Shown here: positions 15,811 through 24,921 of the stretch, piece by piece
How positions within the stretch are numbered: the first letter of the stretch is position 1
Layout: each line of letters begins with the position of its first letter
NCBI GenBank assembly: GCA_905339295.1
Contig: CAJPFI010000022.1
Coordinates: 1-64,000, forward strand
Direction: 5' to 3'
Length of the DNA: 64,000 nucleotides
From: Burkholderiales bacterium
Lineage (GTDB): Bacteria; Pseudomonadota; Gammaproteobacteria; Burkholderiales; Casimicrobiaceae
The notes under the pieces: model-generated
The model's database searches: none
Told to the model about the DNA's origin: nothing
What the model saw: the letters and a program-made list of their open reading frames with translations, nothing else
Program-made: the position numbers and the translations under genes

Positions 15811-16760
15811 GCGACCCGAGGGGAGCGATCCCCTCGCCCCGGAAACGCCGCCCGTCCGGGCGGCGATTCAGGGGTCTTCCGCGCTTGTCGTGCGCTGCAC
15901 CGGGCAACCGGCTCTTCGACCGCACGCCCTCCTGCAGCGCACCGTCGCGATGCCGGCCATCGGAGACCGTGAAGGGCACCCGATCGTCGCGACCGGCGAT
16001 CCGCAATCCCGCGTAACCCTCGCCACCTGGAAGGCACAGTCGCGTCGGCGTGGCCTTCTGACACCGGAATGGATGGGCGACCGCGAGGTCCTGGCCGCGC
16101 CGTTCCGACGATGGACGCCCGGGTCCCCGCGTCTTGCTCGCTCGTCGCTGCCGCCGGTCCGCACGCCGGTGCGCGTGGCCGTGTTTCGGCTCGCGGGGGG
16201 GGGGGGCGACGGCATCGCGACGCGGCTTGTCCGCGCGTTCGCGGCGGCTTCCCCGGCCCCGTCGCGACCGCCACCCGTGCCGAACGGGCCCGTTGCCCGG
16301 ACCCATGAGGCCGTTGGCGACGTTCCCGGCGCGCGATGCGTCCCGCTCCGCGAGCCTGCGCCATTCGCGCGGCGTTGCGCCGGGGCGGCCGACCCGGCGA
16401 TCGAAGCGGACCTTCCTGCGGGCGATGTCGAGATCCCGGGCGCGCGCCGGTGCCTCCGCGCCATGCCTGGTTCGCCTCGCAGGCCCGGTCTTCGTGCCCC
16501 GGGGCGCGCCCGGCGTGGCCATTCCCATGTCATAGGAGTTCGTCCGGCGCGCCCCGGCACGTCGCGGGCGGCCACGACAGGCATCTTCTCCCGCCCTCTG
16601 CCGGGCGAGTCTGGCGCGCTCCCCTAGGGCGGGCCGCCATTCGAACGTCATGAACCGCTGGCCAGCGAACGGGATCGATAGCCGATCATCGTAAGTAATC
16701 ACAATGTTAACAACAGGTTAAGCGACAACTTTCACGGACTTCTGGCAGAAACGTCGTTCA
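15811..16760. other. Long intergenic region without a convincing gene
   Basis: About 950 bases. Open frames exist on both strands but none has a recognisable motif, ribosome-binding site or plausible amino-acid composition. They are arginine/alanine/proline-rich as expected for antisense or non-coding high-GC DNA. It holds a run of 12 G (16195-16206). Its last 100 bases are AT-rich and contain a short inverted repeat (TTAAC 16707-16711, GTTAA 16717-16721), probably part of the control region of the downstream DUF1800 gene. Confidence 0.6.
16195..16206 (+). repeat. Homopolymeric run of 12 G
   Basis: Twelve consecutive G residues in otherwise non-coding DNA. Such tracts can vary in length by slipped-strand mispairing, but here no interrupted gene is apparent on either side. 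It could equally be an error-prone assembly site. Confidence 0.8.
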
Positions 16761-16796
16761 GTGGCCGGCTTTCGTCCCTCAGGCGACAAACGGGAC

Positions 16797-16826
16797 TTGT
16801 CAGCCACTTTATGCCGATGGAATAAT
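16797..16826 (+). promoter_or_regulatory. Putative promoter of the DUF1800/DUF1501 operon
   Basis: TTGTCA (16797-16802), 18-base spacer, AATAAT (16821-16826). Predicted +1 at about 16833, leaving a leader of about 60 bases to the ATG at 16893, which has a GGGGGAGG ribosome-binding site about ten bases upstream. It lies in a locally AT-richer stretch. Confidence 0.45.
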
Positions 16827-16892
16827 GCGCCGAGGACTGCAGCGCGCATCGCGGCGCTCCGGAAGGCACAACGGCGGGGGAGGTCCGTAGCG

Positions 16893-19800
16893 ATGCATCA
16901 GACGAGCAAAGCCGGCGTCGGCGTCCGCGCATTCGCGCGCGGTTGCCTCGGATTCGCGGTCCTCGCGTTCGCCGCGTTCGCCGGCGCCGCGCAGGCGCAG
17001 CTCCCCAATCCGGTATTCCGCTTCTACAACACGGCGACCGGGACGCACTTCTACACGATCTCGACCCCGGAGCGCGACCTCGTGCTGTCGCGCTATCCGC
17101 ACTTCGCCTACGAGGGGCCCGCGTACTACGCGCACCCGGCGCCGACGGCGGGCAACCTGCCCGTCTACCGCTTCTACAACACGCGGACCGGCACGCACTT
17201 CTACACGCAGTCGGAGGAGGAGAAGAACTTCGTCCTCGCGACCTGGCCGGTGTTCGCGTTCGAGGGCCCGGCCTACTACGCGCCCGCGGCCGCCGGCGCG
17301 GGCCGGGTCCCGCTGTACCGCTTCTACAACACGAACACGGGCGCGCATTTCTTCACGACCAACGCGGCCGAGCGCGACATGGTGCTGCAGCGCTGGCCGT
17401 TCTTCGCCTACGAGGGCACGGCCTATCAGGTCTACCCGACCGGCGCGACGGGCGGCAACATCGCGCCGATCGCGAAGCTCAGCGTCACGCCGACGACGGT
17501 GCCGGTGGTGCCGGCGATCGTCACGCTCTCGGTCGACACGAGCGATACCGACGGGCAGGTGGTGCGCGTCGAGTTCTACGCGGGTGCCGCCAAGGTCGGC
17601 GAGACGGTCGTCGCGCCGCACACGATGAACTACCCGGTCACGGTCGCCGGCATGGTCGCGTTCCGCGCGATCGCGTTCGACAACCTGAACGCGGCGACGA
17701 CGACCACCACGGTCAACGTGCAGGCGGGGCCGGTCTCGGTGAACGTTCCGCCCAAGGTCACGCTGTCGGCGTCGCCGGCGACGCTCCCGGGTCCCGGCAC
17801 GGTGTCGCTCGCGGCGAGCGCGACCGACGACGACGGCAGCATCGCCAAGGTGACGTTCTACGAGGGCAACAACAAGCTCGGCGAAGTCACGTCCGCGCCC
17901 TTCGCGATCGCCTACAACGCGGCGACGGCCAGGCTCTACAAGTTCCGGGCGGTCGCGGTCGACGACGATGGCGCGAGCACGACCTCGACCGAAATCGGCG
18001 TCACCGTCGGGACGCTCACCAACGTCGCGCCGAAGGTCACGCTCTCGGTGTCGCCCTCGTCGCAGGCCGCGCCCGGGCCGCTGACGCTGACCGCGACGGC
18101 GAGCGACGACGACGGAACCGTCGCGAAGGTCGAGTTCTACCAGGGCGGCACCAAGATCGCCGAGAAGACCGCCGCGCCCTGGACCGCGTCGTTCACGACG
18201 ACGGCGACGGCGATCTACAAGTTCAGCGCGAGGGCCACCGACGACAAGGGCGCCACGACCACGTCCGCCGACGTCAACGTCTCGGTCGGCAACGCGACCA
18301 ACATCGCGCCGAAGGTCTCGCTCGCGGTCTCCGGGACGCAGATCCCGTTCCCGGGCACCGTCACGCTGACCGCGACCGCGAGCGACGACGACGGCACGAT
18401 CACGCGCGTGAGCTTCTACCAGAACGGGACCAAGCGCGCCGACGTCACGACGCCGCCGTACACGTTCGACTACACGACGACGGTGCCGGGCGTCTACAAG
18501 TTCAGGGCGGTCGCGGTCGACAACAAGAACGCCTCGACCTCGACGGCGGAGATCGACGTGACGTCCGGGACGGCGATCCAGCTCAACAAGAAGCCGGCGG
18601 TGTCGCTGTCGCTCTCCAACACGCTCGTGATGGCGCCCGCGACGATCACGCTCACCGTGAGCGCGAGCGATACGGACGGCACGATCGCGAAGGTCCAGTT
18701 CTACCGGAACGGCGCGAAGCTCGGCGAGAAGACCGCCACGCCGTTCACGTGGACCGACACGGTCGCCTCGCCGGGACAGGTCACCTACCACGCGGACGCG
18801 GTCGACGACGTCGGCAACGTGAACACGACGCTCGGGCAGGTCGTGTCGGCGCAGACGCCGCCGCCGTCCGCCCCGCGCAGCGCCGACGTCTGGCGCCTGC
18901 TCAACCAGGCGACGTTCGGCGCGTCGCAGGGCGAGGCCGCGAACGTGGTGTCGAAGGGCGTCACCGGCTGGATCGACGACCAGTTCGTGAAGCCGATGTC
19001 CGGCTACCCGGCGACCCGCTACAACAGGATCCAGCTCTCCGAGACCGCCGACTGCACGACGCGCGACCCGCTCGGCGGCAGCTACCCGGGGAACTCGCCG
19101 CAATCGACCTGCGTCCGCGACCACCTGTCGCTGCAGATGATGCAGCGCGACCTGTTCACCCACGCGGCGTTCGGCGCCGACCAGCTGCGCCAGCGCGTGG
19201 CCTGGGCGCTCTCGCAGATCCTCGTGATCTCCGGGGTCGAGGCCGACCTGTCGCGGGCGCACGTGATGGCGCGCTACCAGCAGATCATGTTCGAGAACGC
19301 CTTCGGCAACTACGAGACGATCCTGAAGAAGATCTCGGTGTCGCCGGCCATGGGCAACTGGCTCGACTCGGTGAACAACGACCGGCCGAACCCGACGACG
19401 GGCAAGGTGCCGAACGAGAACTACGCCCGCGAGATCAAGCAGCTCTTCAGCATCGGCCTGCACGAGCTCAAGGCCGACGGGACGCCGCTGCTCGACGCGT
19501 TCGGCGACCCGATTCCGACCTACGACCAGGACGACATCAAGCAGTTCGCGCGCGTGTTCACCGGCTGGACCTACGCGAACCCCGACGGCAGCGCGATCAC
19601 GAAGAAGAACGGCGTCTACTACGGCGCCGACATGGGCGTGTATCCGGGCACCGCGACGACCGGCCACGATCCCGACGCGAAGACGCTGCTGAACGGCACG
19701 GTCCTGCCCGCGGGCCAGACGCCGCAGAAGGACATGGACGACGCGGTCCACAACGTGTTCGTTCACCCGAACACCGGCCCGTTCATCGGCAAGCAGCTGA

Positions 19801-20492
19801 TCCAGCGCCTCGTGACGGGCAATCCGTCGCCCGCGTACGTGGGACGCGTCGCCGCCATCTTCAACAACAACGGAGCGGGCGTTCGCGGCGACCTGAAGGC
19901 GGTCGTGCGCGCGATCCTGCTCGACAGCGAGGCGCGCGGACCGACCAAGGCCGATCCGGGGTTCGGCACGCTGCGCGAGCCGGTCCTGATGATCACCGGG
20001 CTCGTCCGCGCGCTCAACGGCGTGACCGACGGCACGGCGCTGGGCGACCGCGCGTCGACGCTCGGCCAGCGGCCGTACTACTCGCCGACGGTGTTCAACT
20101 ACTTCCAGCCCGACGAGACCGTCCCCGGGACGTCGATCCTCGCCCCCGAGTTCGGCATCCACAACAGCAACTCGGCCGTGGCGCGGACCAACCTCGTGTA
20201 CTCGCTCGTCTACAGCGGCATCGCGCCGGACGGCAACCTCGCCAACGCGACCGGGACGCGGCTCAACACGTTCCAGTTCGACCCGTTCGCCACCGACGCG
20301 GCGCTGCTGACGGACAAGGTCTCCGAGGCGCTCCTCGGCGGGCCGCTGCCGCCCGCGTCGCGCGATGCCGTGATCGCGGCCGTCAATGCCGTCGTGCTCT
20401 CGGCCACGCCCACGCAGGCGCAACTGACCGATCGCTCCCGCGCCGCGGTCTACCTGATCGCATCGTCGTTCCACTACCAGGTGCAGCGCTGA
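16893..20492 (+). CDS. Secreted multidomain DUF1800 protein with DUF5648 and Ig-like repeats
   Basis: A 1199-residue exported protein. Signal peptide residues 1-35 (cleavage after AQA). Three tandem DUF5648-like repeats at about 41-80, 91-130 and 141-180 keep an exact 50-residue period, each with the core YRFYNTxTGTHFYT and ending FAYEGPAYY. Five bacterial Ig-like domains follow at about 190-280, 285-374, 378-466, 471-559 and 566-654, each with D-x-D-G-x-I-x-K-V-x-F-Y. Residues about 665-1195 are the DUF1800 domain (WRLLNQATFGAS, then REIKQLFSIGLHEL and RVFTGWTY). DUF1800 proteins nearly always precede a DUF1501 gene, as here (ATG 2 bases after this stop). Function is unknown; an envelope-exposed role is likely from the adhesin-like repeats. 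Confidence 0.92.
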   Translation: MHQTSKAGVGVRAFARGCLGFAVLAFAAFAGAAQAQLPNPVFRFYNTATGTHFYTISTPERDLVLSRYPHFAYEGPAYYAHPAPTAGNLPVYRFYNTRTGTHFYTQSEEEKNFVLATWPVFAFEGPAYYAPAAAGAGRVPLYRFYNTNTGAHFFTTNAAERDMVLQRWPFFAYEGTAYQVYPTGATGGNIAPIAKLSVTPTTVPVVPAIVTLSVDTSDTDGQVVRVEFYAGAAKVGETVVAPHTMNYPVTVAGMVAFRAIAFDNLNAATTTTTVNVQAGPVSVNVPPKVTLSASPATLPGPGTVSLAASATDDDGSIAKVTFYEGNNKLGEVTSAPFAIAYNAATARLYKFRAVAVDDDGASTTSTEIGVTVGTLTNVAPKVTLSVSPSSQAAPGPLTLTATASDDDGTVAKVEFYQGGTKIAEKTAAPWTASFTTTATAIYKFSARATDDKGATTTSADVNVSVGNATNIAPKVSLAVSGTQIPFPGTVTLTATASDDDGTITRVSFYQNGTKRADVTTPPYTFDYTTTVPGVYKFRAVAVDNKNASTSTAEIDVTSGTAIQLNKKPAVSLSLSNTLVMAPATITLTVSASDTDGTIAKVQFYRNGAKLGEKTATPFTWTDTVASPGQVTYHADAVDDVGNVNTTLGQVVSAQTPPPSAPRSADVWRLLNQATFGASQGEAANVVSKGVTGWIDDQFVKPMSGYPATRYNRIQLSETADCTTRDPLGGSYPGNSPQSTCVRDHLSLQMMQRDLFTHAAFGADQLRQRVAWALSQILVISGVEADLSRAHVMARYQQIMFENAFGNYETILKKISVSPAMGNWLDSVNNDRPNPTTGKVPNENYAREIKQLFSIGLHELKADGTPLLDAFGDPIPTYDQDDIKQFARVFTGWTYANPDGSAITKKNGVYYGADMGVYPGTATTGHDPDAKTLLNGTVLPAGQTPQKDMDDAVHNVFVHPNTGPFIGKQLIQRLVTGNPSPAYVGRVAAIFNNNGAGVRGDLKAVVRAILLDSEARGPTKADPGFGTLREPVLMITGLVRALNGVTDGTALGDRASTLGQRPYYSPTVFNYFQPDETVPGTSILAPEFGIHNSNSAVARTNLVYSLVYSGIAPDGNLANATGTRLNTFQFDPFATDAALLTDKVSEALLGGPLPPASRDAVIAAVNAVVLSATPTQAQLTDRSRAAVYLIASSFHYQVQR

Positions 20493-20493
20493 C

Positions 20494-21879
20494 ATGAGCG
20501 CGAACCGTCGACAGTTCCTCTCGCGCACCGGCGCGCTCACCGGCGCGGCGATGGCCGGCGCCTTCGGCCGCTTCGGCATCGAGTCCGCCTGCGCGCAGTC
20601 GGTGTCCGACTACAAGGCGCTCGTCTGCCTGTTCATGTTCGGGGGCGCGGACAGCAACAACATCGTGGTCCCGGACACCGATTACGCGCAGTACTCGCTG
20701 GTCCGCACGACCGCGTCGCAGGTGGGCATCCCGCAGGCGAACCTGCTGACGTTCACCGCGTCGAGGCAGGGGGGGAAGTCGTACGGCTTCCACCCCAACC
20801 TGCAGCCGCTGCGCGAGCTCTACGACCAGAAGAGACTCGCCGTCATCGCGAACGCGGGCACGCTGATCGCGCCGATCACGATGGCCGAATACAAGGCGGG
20901 CATCAATCGGCCGCCGAACCTGTTCTCGCACTCCGACCAGCAGATGCTGTGGCAGGGACTGCTGCGCGGCGAGGTCGTGCGCACCGGCTGGGGCGGCCGC
21001 CTCGCGGACCGTCTCACGTCGGCCAACGCCGGGCAGAAGGTCCCGACGATGGTGTCGGTGTCGGGGACGCAGATCTTCGGCTCGGGCCACCAGACGACGC
21101 CGTTCGTGATCCCGGCGTCCGGCGGTGTCCTGCTCTCCGGGCAGTCGACCGCCCCGGCGGCGGTGGCGCGCTACAACGCGCTTCGCGCGATGCTGGCGAT
21201 GAACGGCGGGAACAAGATCTACGAGGGCGGCGCGTCCATCCTCGAGTCGGCGCTCACCGCGGCGGACGCGGCCAACCCGTTGCTGACGGCGGCGCAACCG
21301 GCGATCATCACCAACGCGTTCACCGTCGACGGCGCGCTGCTCAACACCGGGCTCGCGAACCAGCTGAAGCAGGTCGCGCGCATGATCGAGGGCCGCGCGG
21401 CGCTCGGCGTCAAGCGCCAGGTCTTCCTGGTCAACATCGGCGGGTGGGACAACCATTCGAACCTGCTGACCGCCGAAGGCAATCTCCTCACCACGGTGGC
21501 CCGCGCGACGCGCGCGTTCTACGACTACACGGTGGCCGCCGGCCTCGCGAACAGCGTCACGACGTTCACGATGTCGGACTTCAACCGCACGTTCATCGGC
21601 AACCAGTCGATCGGCACCGACCACGCCTACGGCGGCAACTACCTGGTGATGGGCGGCGCGGTGAAGGGCGGCGACATGTACGGCACCTACCCGCAGCTGT
21701 TCCTCAAGGGTCCCGACGACACCGGCAGCAATGGCGCGTGGTTGCCGACGACGTCGGTCGACCAGATCGGCAACACGCTCGCGACGTGGTTCGGCATGGC
21801 CGCGGCCGACATCGCCTACGCGTTCCCGAACCTCTCCAACTGGTCGGCGGGCGTGCGCAACGTCGGCTTCATGGCCTAG
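20494..21879 (+). CDS. DUF1501 family protein with Tat-like signal
   Basis: A 461-residue partner of the DUF1800 protein, starting one base after that gene's stop. The N-terminus NRRQFLSRTGALTGAAMAG has the twin-arginine and hydrophobic stretch of a Tat signal. DUF1501 is related to the sulfatase/alkaline phosphatase fold: LVCLFMFGGADSNNIVVP (opening strand with conserved G-G-x-D), FLVNIGGWDNHSN and TMSDFNRTF, then GTDHAYGGNYLVMGGAVKGG carry the conserved metal-site-like D/H residues (x-D-H-A/G-x-G-x). The biochemical role is not established. Export by Tat suggests folding or cofactor insertion before secretion. Confidence 0.92.
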   Translation: MSANRRQFLSRTGALTGAAMAGAFGRFGIESACAQSVSDYKALVCLFMFGGADSNNIVVPDTDYAQYSLVRTTASQVGIPQANLLTFTASRQGGKSYGFHPNLQPLRELYDQKRLAVIANAGTLIAPITMAEYKAGINRPPNLFSHSDQQMLWQGLLRGEVVRTGWGGRLADRLTSANAGQKVPTMVSVSGTQIFGSGHQTTPFVIPASGGVLLSGQSTAPAAVARYNALRAMLAMNGGNKIYEGGASILESALTAADAANPLLTAAQPAIITNAFTVDGALLNTGLANQLKQVARMIEGRAALGVKRQVFLVNIGGWDNHSNLLTAEGNLLTTVARATRAFYDYTVAAGLANSVTTFTMSDFNRTFIGNQSIGTDHAYGGNYLVMGGAVKGGDMYGTYPQLFLKGPDDTGSNGAWLPTTSVDQIGNTLATWFGMAAADIAYAFPNLSNWSAGVRNVGFMA

Positions 21880-21959
21880 GACGTCCCCCGCGGTCCTGCC
21901 GATTCGCCCCCCGGCCGAGAACCCCCCTTCGACGCCGGCGCAGGACCGCGCCTTCCAAT

Positions 21960-21980
21960 GGCCGGCGGGATCCGCCGGCC
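21960..21980. terminator. Hairpin between converging genes
   Basis: Perfect nine-base-pair stem (21960-21968 with 21972-21980) and a three-base loop, midway between the stop of the DUF1501 gene and the stop of the converging PaaK-like gene. No U-tract on either strand. Confidence 0.5.
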
Positions 21981-22030
21981 GCGGGCGCGACGCCCCTCGC
22001 GCCCGGGCGCGTGGCGCGCGGCGATCCGCG

Positions 22031-23398
22031 CTACGCGCGATCCGCCATCTGCGACACGATCGTCCGCAGCTTGCCGCCGGGCGTGAGGTCAATCCGCTCG
22101 ACCCGCTCGACACGCGGTGGCACGGGCGGACGGACCAGGTCGTGCAGGATGGCGGCGATGCGCGCGCGGTCCGCTTCCTGTCGCGGCGATGCGCGCTGGA
22201 CGACACGGGCAAGAAGGCGCGACTGCGAATCCTGCACCACCTGGATATCCACGACGCTGCCGTCCAGGCCCGGGCGAACCGCGTCCACGACCTGTCGCGG
22301 GCCGATCCTCGCGCCGGTCGACGCGCGCAGGAAGTCGTTGCTGCGCCCTGCGACCGCCCCGAACACCGGGAGGCCGCGACCGCAGGCGCATTGCGGGCGC
22401 GGCGGCGCGATCGCCCGGTCGCCGACGCGATAGCGGATCAGCGGCGTGGCGCGGTTGCGCAGCGCGGTCACCAGCACGTCGCCGGTCTCGCCCGCCGCCA
22501 CCGGCGTACCGTCGGGCGCGACGATCTCGACGATCAGGCCCTCGGCGGGCACGTGCAGCGAGCCGGCCTCCGGGCACTCGTGCGCGACGACGCCGGTTTC
22601 CATCGTCGCGTACCGCTCGAACACGCGGCAGCCGAACGCCTCCTCCATCGCGTGCCGGTAGTGCGGGTGCAGGTGATTGCCGCCGCTGACGCACGAGCCG
22701 ACGCGAACCCGGGTTCCGTGGTCGAGCAGCGCCAGCGCGACGGCGTAGAGCGTGTTCGAGACGCCCCACACCATCGACGGCGGCCGGCGCTCGATCGATC
22801 GCGCGAGGCGATGCAGGACGGCGGGGTCGGCGACCGACGGCGCGTGCAGCGCGCTGGTGTTGAGGATCGCCGCGCTGATCGCCTGCGCGGGACCCACGGG
22901 ACGGCAACGCACCTCGACGCGCCGCTCGCCGATGCCCGAACCGAACCACGAGCGCGCGCGCGCTTCGCCGGCATCGAGCCAGCGCATCTGCGAAAGCGGC
23001 CACAGGAACTCGACCGGCTTCCCGAGCGAGCCCGAGCTCCTGGCCCGGAGGCCCCAGCTGCCGGGCGTGCGCATGCCCTCGACGCCGAGCCGCACCAGAT
23101 CGTCACGCTCCAGGATCGGGAGCCGGGCGAGATCGTCGATCGTGCGCAGGTCGTCGGCGCGGATGCGGGCCGCCGCGAACCGCTCGTGGTGGAACGGCAC
23201 GCGATCCGCCGCGCCCACCAGTTGACGCAACGCGGCCAGCTGCAGGTCGACGAGGCGCTCGTGCGGCCACCACTCGCTCTCGCGCAGGAACGCATACTCG
23301 GGGCCCGGGCGCGCCGGATGCGCGTGCCACAGCAGGCGCGCGGTCGATTCGCGCCACGAGCCGCTCGCCGCGGGCGCCGGCATGCCGGAAGTCCCCAT
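22031..23398 (-). CDS. PaaK/CapK-like adenylate-forming enzyme
   Basis: A 455-residue member of the phenylacetate-CoA ligase/CapK family. The phosphate-binding loop is ARSSGSLGKPVEF (S-S-G-x-x-G-K-P). The adenine region appears as CVSGGNHLHPHYRHAMEEAFGCRVFERYATMETGVVAHECPE (Y-x-x-x-E type), and EIVAPDGTPVAAGETGDVLVTALRNRATPLIRYRVGDRA is the family D-x-x-x hinge. A C-terminal GRSNDFLRASTGARI-x-P module and GGKLRTIV with the catalytic lysine follow. It presumably activates a carboxylate as acyl-adenylate. Third gene of the operon; 12 bases separate it from the phosphatase-like gene. Confidence 0.85.
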   Translation of the reverse strand: MGTSGMPAPAASGSWRESTARLLWHAHPARPGPEYAFLRESEWWPHERLVDLQLAALRQLVGAADRVPFHHERFAAARIRADDLRTIDDLARLPILERDDLVRLGVEGMRTPGSWGLRARSSGSLGKPVEFLWPLSQMRWLDAGEARARSWFGSGIGERRVEVRCRPVGPAQAISAAILNTSALHAPSVADPAVLHRLARSIERRPPSMVWGVSNTLYAVALALLDHGTRVRVGSCVSGGNHLHPHYRHAMEEAFGCRVFERYATMETGVVAHECPEAGSLHVPAEGLIVEIVAPDGTPVAAGETGDVLVTALRNRATPLIRYRVGDRAIAPPRPQCACGRGLPVFGAVAGRSNDFLRASTGARIGPRQVVDAVRPGLDGSVVDIQVVQDSQSRLLARVVQRASPRQEADRARIAAILHDLVRPPVPPRVERVERIDLTPGGKLRTIVSQMADRA

Positions 23399-23410
23399 CG
23401 TCGTGTCCGC

Positions 23411-24916
23411 TTACGCAGCCTCGAGGAGCGAGGATCCGGCGAGACCCGCCCGGTCGGCGTCCAGCAGCTCGCAGGCGGTGGCGCCGATGTCGGCGATCCC
23501 GGCGGGACGACCGAGGTCGCGCGGGCGTGAGCGGCCCGGCACGACGATCGCCCAGGCGTCGTCGGTGTGATTGCCGGATCGGCCGCTGCCGGAGCCCTGC
23601 CGCGCGACCGTGCCGAAACGCGGCGACTCGACCCTGGACAGGCGCGCCGCGGGCCGATCGCACCAGCTGACCACGAGATCCGGCAACTCCGGTACCGAAG
23701 GACGGTCGGCGAGCGCGGTCATCCGCTCCACCTTCCTGATCGAGGGCAGGCCGTCGGGATCGCGAAACGACGCGAGGCCCTCGGCGATCGCGTCCAGCAG
23801 GGCGTCGGCCTCGGACGGGTCGACGCTGCCCTCGCGCTCGCGCCCGCGGAGATTGAGCCGGACGTAGCCCTGGTTCTCGCCTGGGACGGCCATCGCGCGC
23901 GTGTTCGACCAGTCGGCCTGCAGGTAGAGGCGCGTCGTCAGGTTGGCCACCAGGTCGTCGGGCAGGGCGCTGGCGATCCATGAACGCCACGCGACCGGCA
24001 CCCGCCCGCGCAATGACCAGATCGGGGAGCGCGATCCGCGGCGCATCGACGCGCTCCCGCGCGCGTTGCCATTCAGCACGGCCTCGAGCATGCCCGGAAG
24101 CAGGTCGGCGCGGCTGAGGTTCGGTCCCATGCCCGTCGGCGAGAACGCGATCACGTCGGCATGTCGCGGCAGCGCGTCGAGGACGCGCGCCATCGCCCGA
24201 TCGATGGCGACGTACACCGACTCCAGCCCGTCGCGCAGCGCACGCGAGGCGCCCTCGCCGATCGGGCCATCGACGACCGAGGCGGCATCCCACAGGTGGT
24301 GCCCCGCCTTGTGCGCGGCGCCGAAGGTGAGCCACAGCAGGTCGAACTCGTCCTCGCGCAGCAGGTCGACGACGGCCGCGGCCACGCGCTGCGGCGAGCG
24401 GACCAGGTGATCGCGCAGGCCGACGAGCGACGCGACCCGCGGCCGGCCGTAGACGTCGTCGAGCCGCGGCGGCCGGCCGTGCCGCGCGGCGAGATCGCGG
24501 TGCACATGCGAGGGGACCGAGCGGCGCGGCAGCACGATCCGGTCGACGAAATGGCAGCCGCTCAGGTACACGCCGGCCATCTCGCGCGGCGCCCACGACA
24601 GGTACGGATCGACGACGAGCGAACGACGGCCGCAATCGGTCAGGCGCTCCCATACGGTGGGCGGCTTGCGAAACCGCTGCACCGGGAACGCACGCTGGTC
24701 GGCGGACGACCACGGGAACGCCGAGTACAGGCCATGATCGCGGACATCCATGCCGGTGTAGAGCGTCGGATGCGCCGCCGACTGCAGGAGCGGCGCGTCG
24801 AGGCGCATCCACGTTCCGCGCCGCCGCAGGTCGGCCAGCGTGGGCAGCCTGCCGTCCGCCATCATCTGCGCGACCAGCGGAAGCGCGGCCGCGTCGAACT
24901 GGAGCAGCGCGAGCAT
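23411..24916 (-). CDS. Alkaline phosphatase/phosphodiesterase-superfamily protein, active site atypical
   Basis: A 501-residue protein of the type I phosphodiesterase/nucleotide pyrophosphatase fold. The N-terminus reads LLQFDAAALPLVAQMMADGRLPTLADLRRRG (first metal-binding Asp in the opening strand). SAAHPTLYTGMDVRDHGLYS places the nucleophile region and the G-x-x-x-x-x-H-G motif. The middle LLWLTFGAAHKAGHHLWD and VIAFSPTGMGPN correspond to the second metal site, but the usual S-D/x-H-G-M is S-P-T-G-M, so a standard histidine ligand is missing. It may act on phospholipid-, sulfate- or nucleotide-linked substrates or be non-catalytic. Between two PaaK-like genes: 5 bases after one, 12 before the other. 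Confidence 0.75.
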   Translation of the reverse strand: MLALLQFDAAALPLVAQMMADGRLPTLADLRRRGTWMRLDAPLLQSAAHPTLYTGMDVRDHGLYSAFPWSSADQRAFPVQRFRKPPTVWERLTDCGRRSLVVDPYLSWAPREMAGVYLSGCHFVDRIVLPRRSVPSHVHRDLAARHGRPPRLDDVYGRPRVASLVGLRDHLVRSPQRVAAAVVDLLREDEFDLLWLTFGAAHKAGHHLWDAASVVDGPIGEGASRALRDGLESVYVAIDRAMARVLDALPRHADVIAFSPTGMGPNLSRADLLPGMLEAVLNGNARGSASMRRGSRSPIWSLRGRVPVAWRSWIASALPDDLVANLTTRLYLQADWSNTRAMAVPGENQGYVRLNLRGREREGSVDPSEADALLDAIAEGLASFRDPDGLPSIRKVERMTALADRPSVPELPDLVVSWCDRPAARLSRVESPRFGTVARQGSGSGRSGNHTDDAWAIVVPGRSRPRDLGRPAGIADIGATACELLDADRAGLAGSSLLEAA

Positions 24917-24921
24917 CGCCG

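Noticed and set aside
17457-18855. Repetitive DNA that could suggest a CRISPR or satellite array
   Set aside because: The period is about 270-280 bases and in frame; it encodes five Ig-like domains with diverged codons, not short direct repeats with spacers.
16809-20579. Very long open frame on the minus strand antisense to the DUF1800 gene (1256 codons)
   Set aside because: Arginine/valine/aspartate-rich shadow frame produced by high GC at third codon positions; no motifs or ribosome-binding site, and the plus strand carries clear domains.
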